A DNA stretch of 33,364 nt from an uncultured Arthrobacter sp. Lineage in GTDB: Bacteria > Actinomycetota > Actinomycetes > Actinomycetales > Micrococcaceae. The translations under genes and the position numbers were made by a program. Below, one piece after another: positions 32,738 to 33,364 of the stretch. A model generated the notes under the pieces. That model ran no database searches, was not told the origin of the DNA, and was given only the letters and a program-made list of their open reading frames with translations. Numbering within the stretch: position 1 is the first letter of the stretch; each line of letters opens with the position of its first letter. Location: assembly GCF_902805515.1 (NCBI RefSeq), contig NZ_CADCTE010000066.1:82114-115477 (forward strand), given 5' to 3'.

Positions 32738-32799
32738 GCGCAGTAATGCCGGACCCCGAGGGGTTTTCCGGTACTTACTGCGCAGTGGATGTGTTTAAG
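32724..32799. terminator. Long bidirectional hairpin between metQ and hemL
   Basis: CTTAAA and ATCCACTGCGCAGTAA on the left pair with TTACTGCGCAGTGGAT and TTTAAG on the right, with a 1x3 internal loop. Inside, CCGGA and CCCC pair with GGGG and TCCGG. It ends 6 bp before the hemL stop. Confidence 0.8.
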
Positions 32800-32804
32800 G
32801 GTCC

Positions 32805-33364
32805 CTAGGCCGGCTGGGCGGCCGCGGCGGCCTTGGCCGCCGCCGGCAGCGCCGCGAAGATCTCCTCCATGGCGGCGTCGTCGTGCGCCGCGGAGAGGAA
32901 CCACGCCTCGAACACCGACGGCGGCAGGTACACCCCGGAGTCGAGCATCGAGTGGAAGAACGGCCCGTAGCGGAAGGCCTCCTGGGCCTGGGCGTCGGCG
33001 TAGTTGCTCACGCCCCGCTCGGAGGTGCCGAAGGCGACGCTGAAGAGGTTTCCGGCGCGCTGGATCGAGTGGTCCACCCCTGCACGGCTCAGCTCCTCCG
33101 AGAGCGCGGTCGAGATTTCGAGGGACCGGGCGTCGACGTGGCGGTAGACCTCGCCGGTCGCCGCGGTCAGCGTGGCGACGCCGGCGGCCACGGCCACCGG
33201 GTTCCCCGACAGCGTCCCGGCCTGGTAGACCGGCCCGATCGGGGCGAGGTGGTTCATGACGTCGGCGCGGCCGCCCAGCGCCGCCGCCGGGATGCCGCCG
33301 CCGATCACCTTGCCGAAGGTCAGCAGGTCCGGCGTCCACGGCTCGGCCGCGTCGGGGGCTCCGC
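32805..33364 (-). CDS. hemL: Glutamate-1-semialdehyde 2,1-aminomutase, N-terminal part outside the window
   Basis: 186 C-terminal codons of a PLP enzyme that converts glutamate-1-semialdehyde to 5-aminolevulinate in the C5 route to haem. The visible part begins [23 protein letters not shown]; the Lys of FGKVIGGG (codon 33309-33311) is the Schiff-base lysine. [23 protein letters not shown] and the C-terminal [25 protein letters not shown] are typical of HemL and separate it from other class III aminotransferases. The full protein should be about 430-440 residues. It converges on metQ, and the two share the hairpin at 32724-32799. Confidence 0.93.
   Translation of the reverse strand, partial: GAPDAAEPWTPDLLTFGKVIGGGIPAAALGGRADVMNHLAPIGPVYQAGTLSGNPVAVAAGVATLTAATGEVYRHVDARSLEISTALSEELSRAGVDHSIQRAGNLFSVAFGTSERGVSNYADAQAQEAFRYGPFFHSMLDSGVYLPPSVFEAWFLSAAHDDAAMEEIFAALPAAAKAAAAAQPA

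Noticed and set aside
1-33364. Insertion sequences, prophage or integrative element
   Set aside because: No transposase, integrase, attachment repeat or composition shift is seen anywhere in the window.

Overview
The window reads as chromosomal DNA of a high-GC actinobacterium, most like the Micrococcaceae (Arthrobacter and relatives). The reasons are the strong G+C bias at third codon positions, frequent GTG starts, and actinobacteria-specific families: UPF0182, DUF2342/Zincin_2, UvrD2 with a tetracysteine-HRDC tail, and AdnAB instead of RecBCD. From memory, the block UPF0182 - PDZ/Lon-like protease - DUF2342 - uvrD2 - nudC - adnB - adnA - ATL follows the order of Mycobacterium tuberculosis Rv3193c to Rv3204. 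Relative to that locus I see no whiB7, mycoredoxin or Rv3200c-type channel, and I see an extra DUF45 metallopeptidase and an APH-fold phosphotransferase. I see no insertion sequence, prophage, CRISPR array or integrase.

Layout. 1-1686: etfBA (electron transfer flavoprotein) on the minus strand, with etfA cut by the window edge. 1784-6654: an envelope-stress neighbourhood, with a membrane-anchored HtrA protease (minus) divergent from a TPM-domain/coiled-coil protein and PspA (plus). The divergent intergenic region carries a 28-bp perfect palindrome. 6760-9501: a DNA photolyase converging on a Tat-exported beta-helix protein. 9732-9805: initiator tRNA-fMet with a strong hairpin terminator. 9868-15993: UPF0182, the PDZ/Lon-like protease and the divergent DUF2342 protein. 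16121-19738: a translationally coupled operon nudC-uvrD2-DUF45 peptidase. 19881-21446: the phosphotransferase, with a long low-complexity tail. 21647-28851: ATL-adnA-adnB, a repair operon (alkyl-lesion recognition and double-strand-break resection). 28916-29629: a DEDDh exonuclease divergent from ATL. 29882-32664: metNIQ, a D-/L-methionine ABC importer. 32805-33364: the C-terminal part of hemL (haem synthesis).

The most unusual signal is in the spacers. Five intergenic gaps hold short tandem arrays of 12-19 bp units, each with its own unit sequence and each beside or merging into a hairpin. All three gaps between convergent genes that are longer than 100 bp have one. In two of these the last unit is itself the left arm of the terminator stem. 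A second pattern is a TAnnnT -10 box placed exactly 7 nt (once 6 nt) before the start codon of five genes with no well-placed Shine-Dalgarno sequence, which suggests leaderless transcripts concentrated on repair and stand-alone enzymes. AdnA also lacks the first cysteine expected of an AddB-type iron-sulfur nuclease while keeping three C-terminal cysteines.
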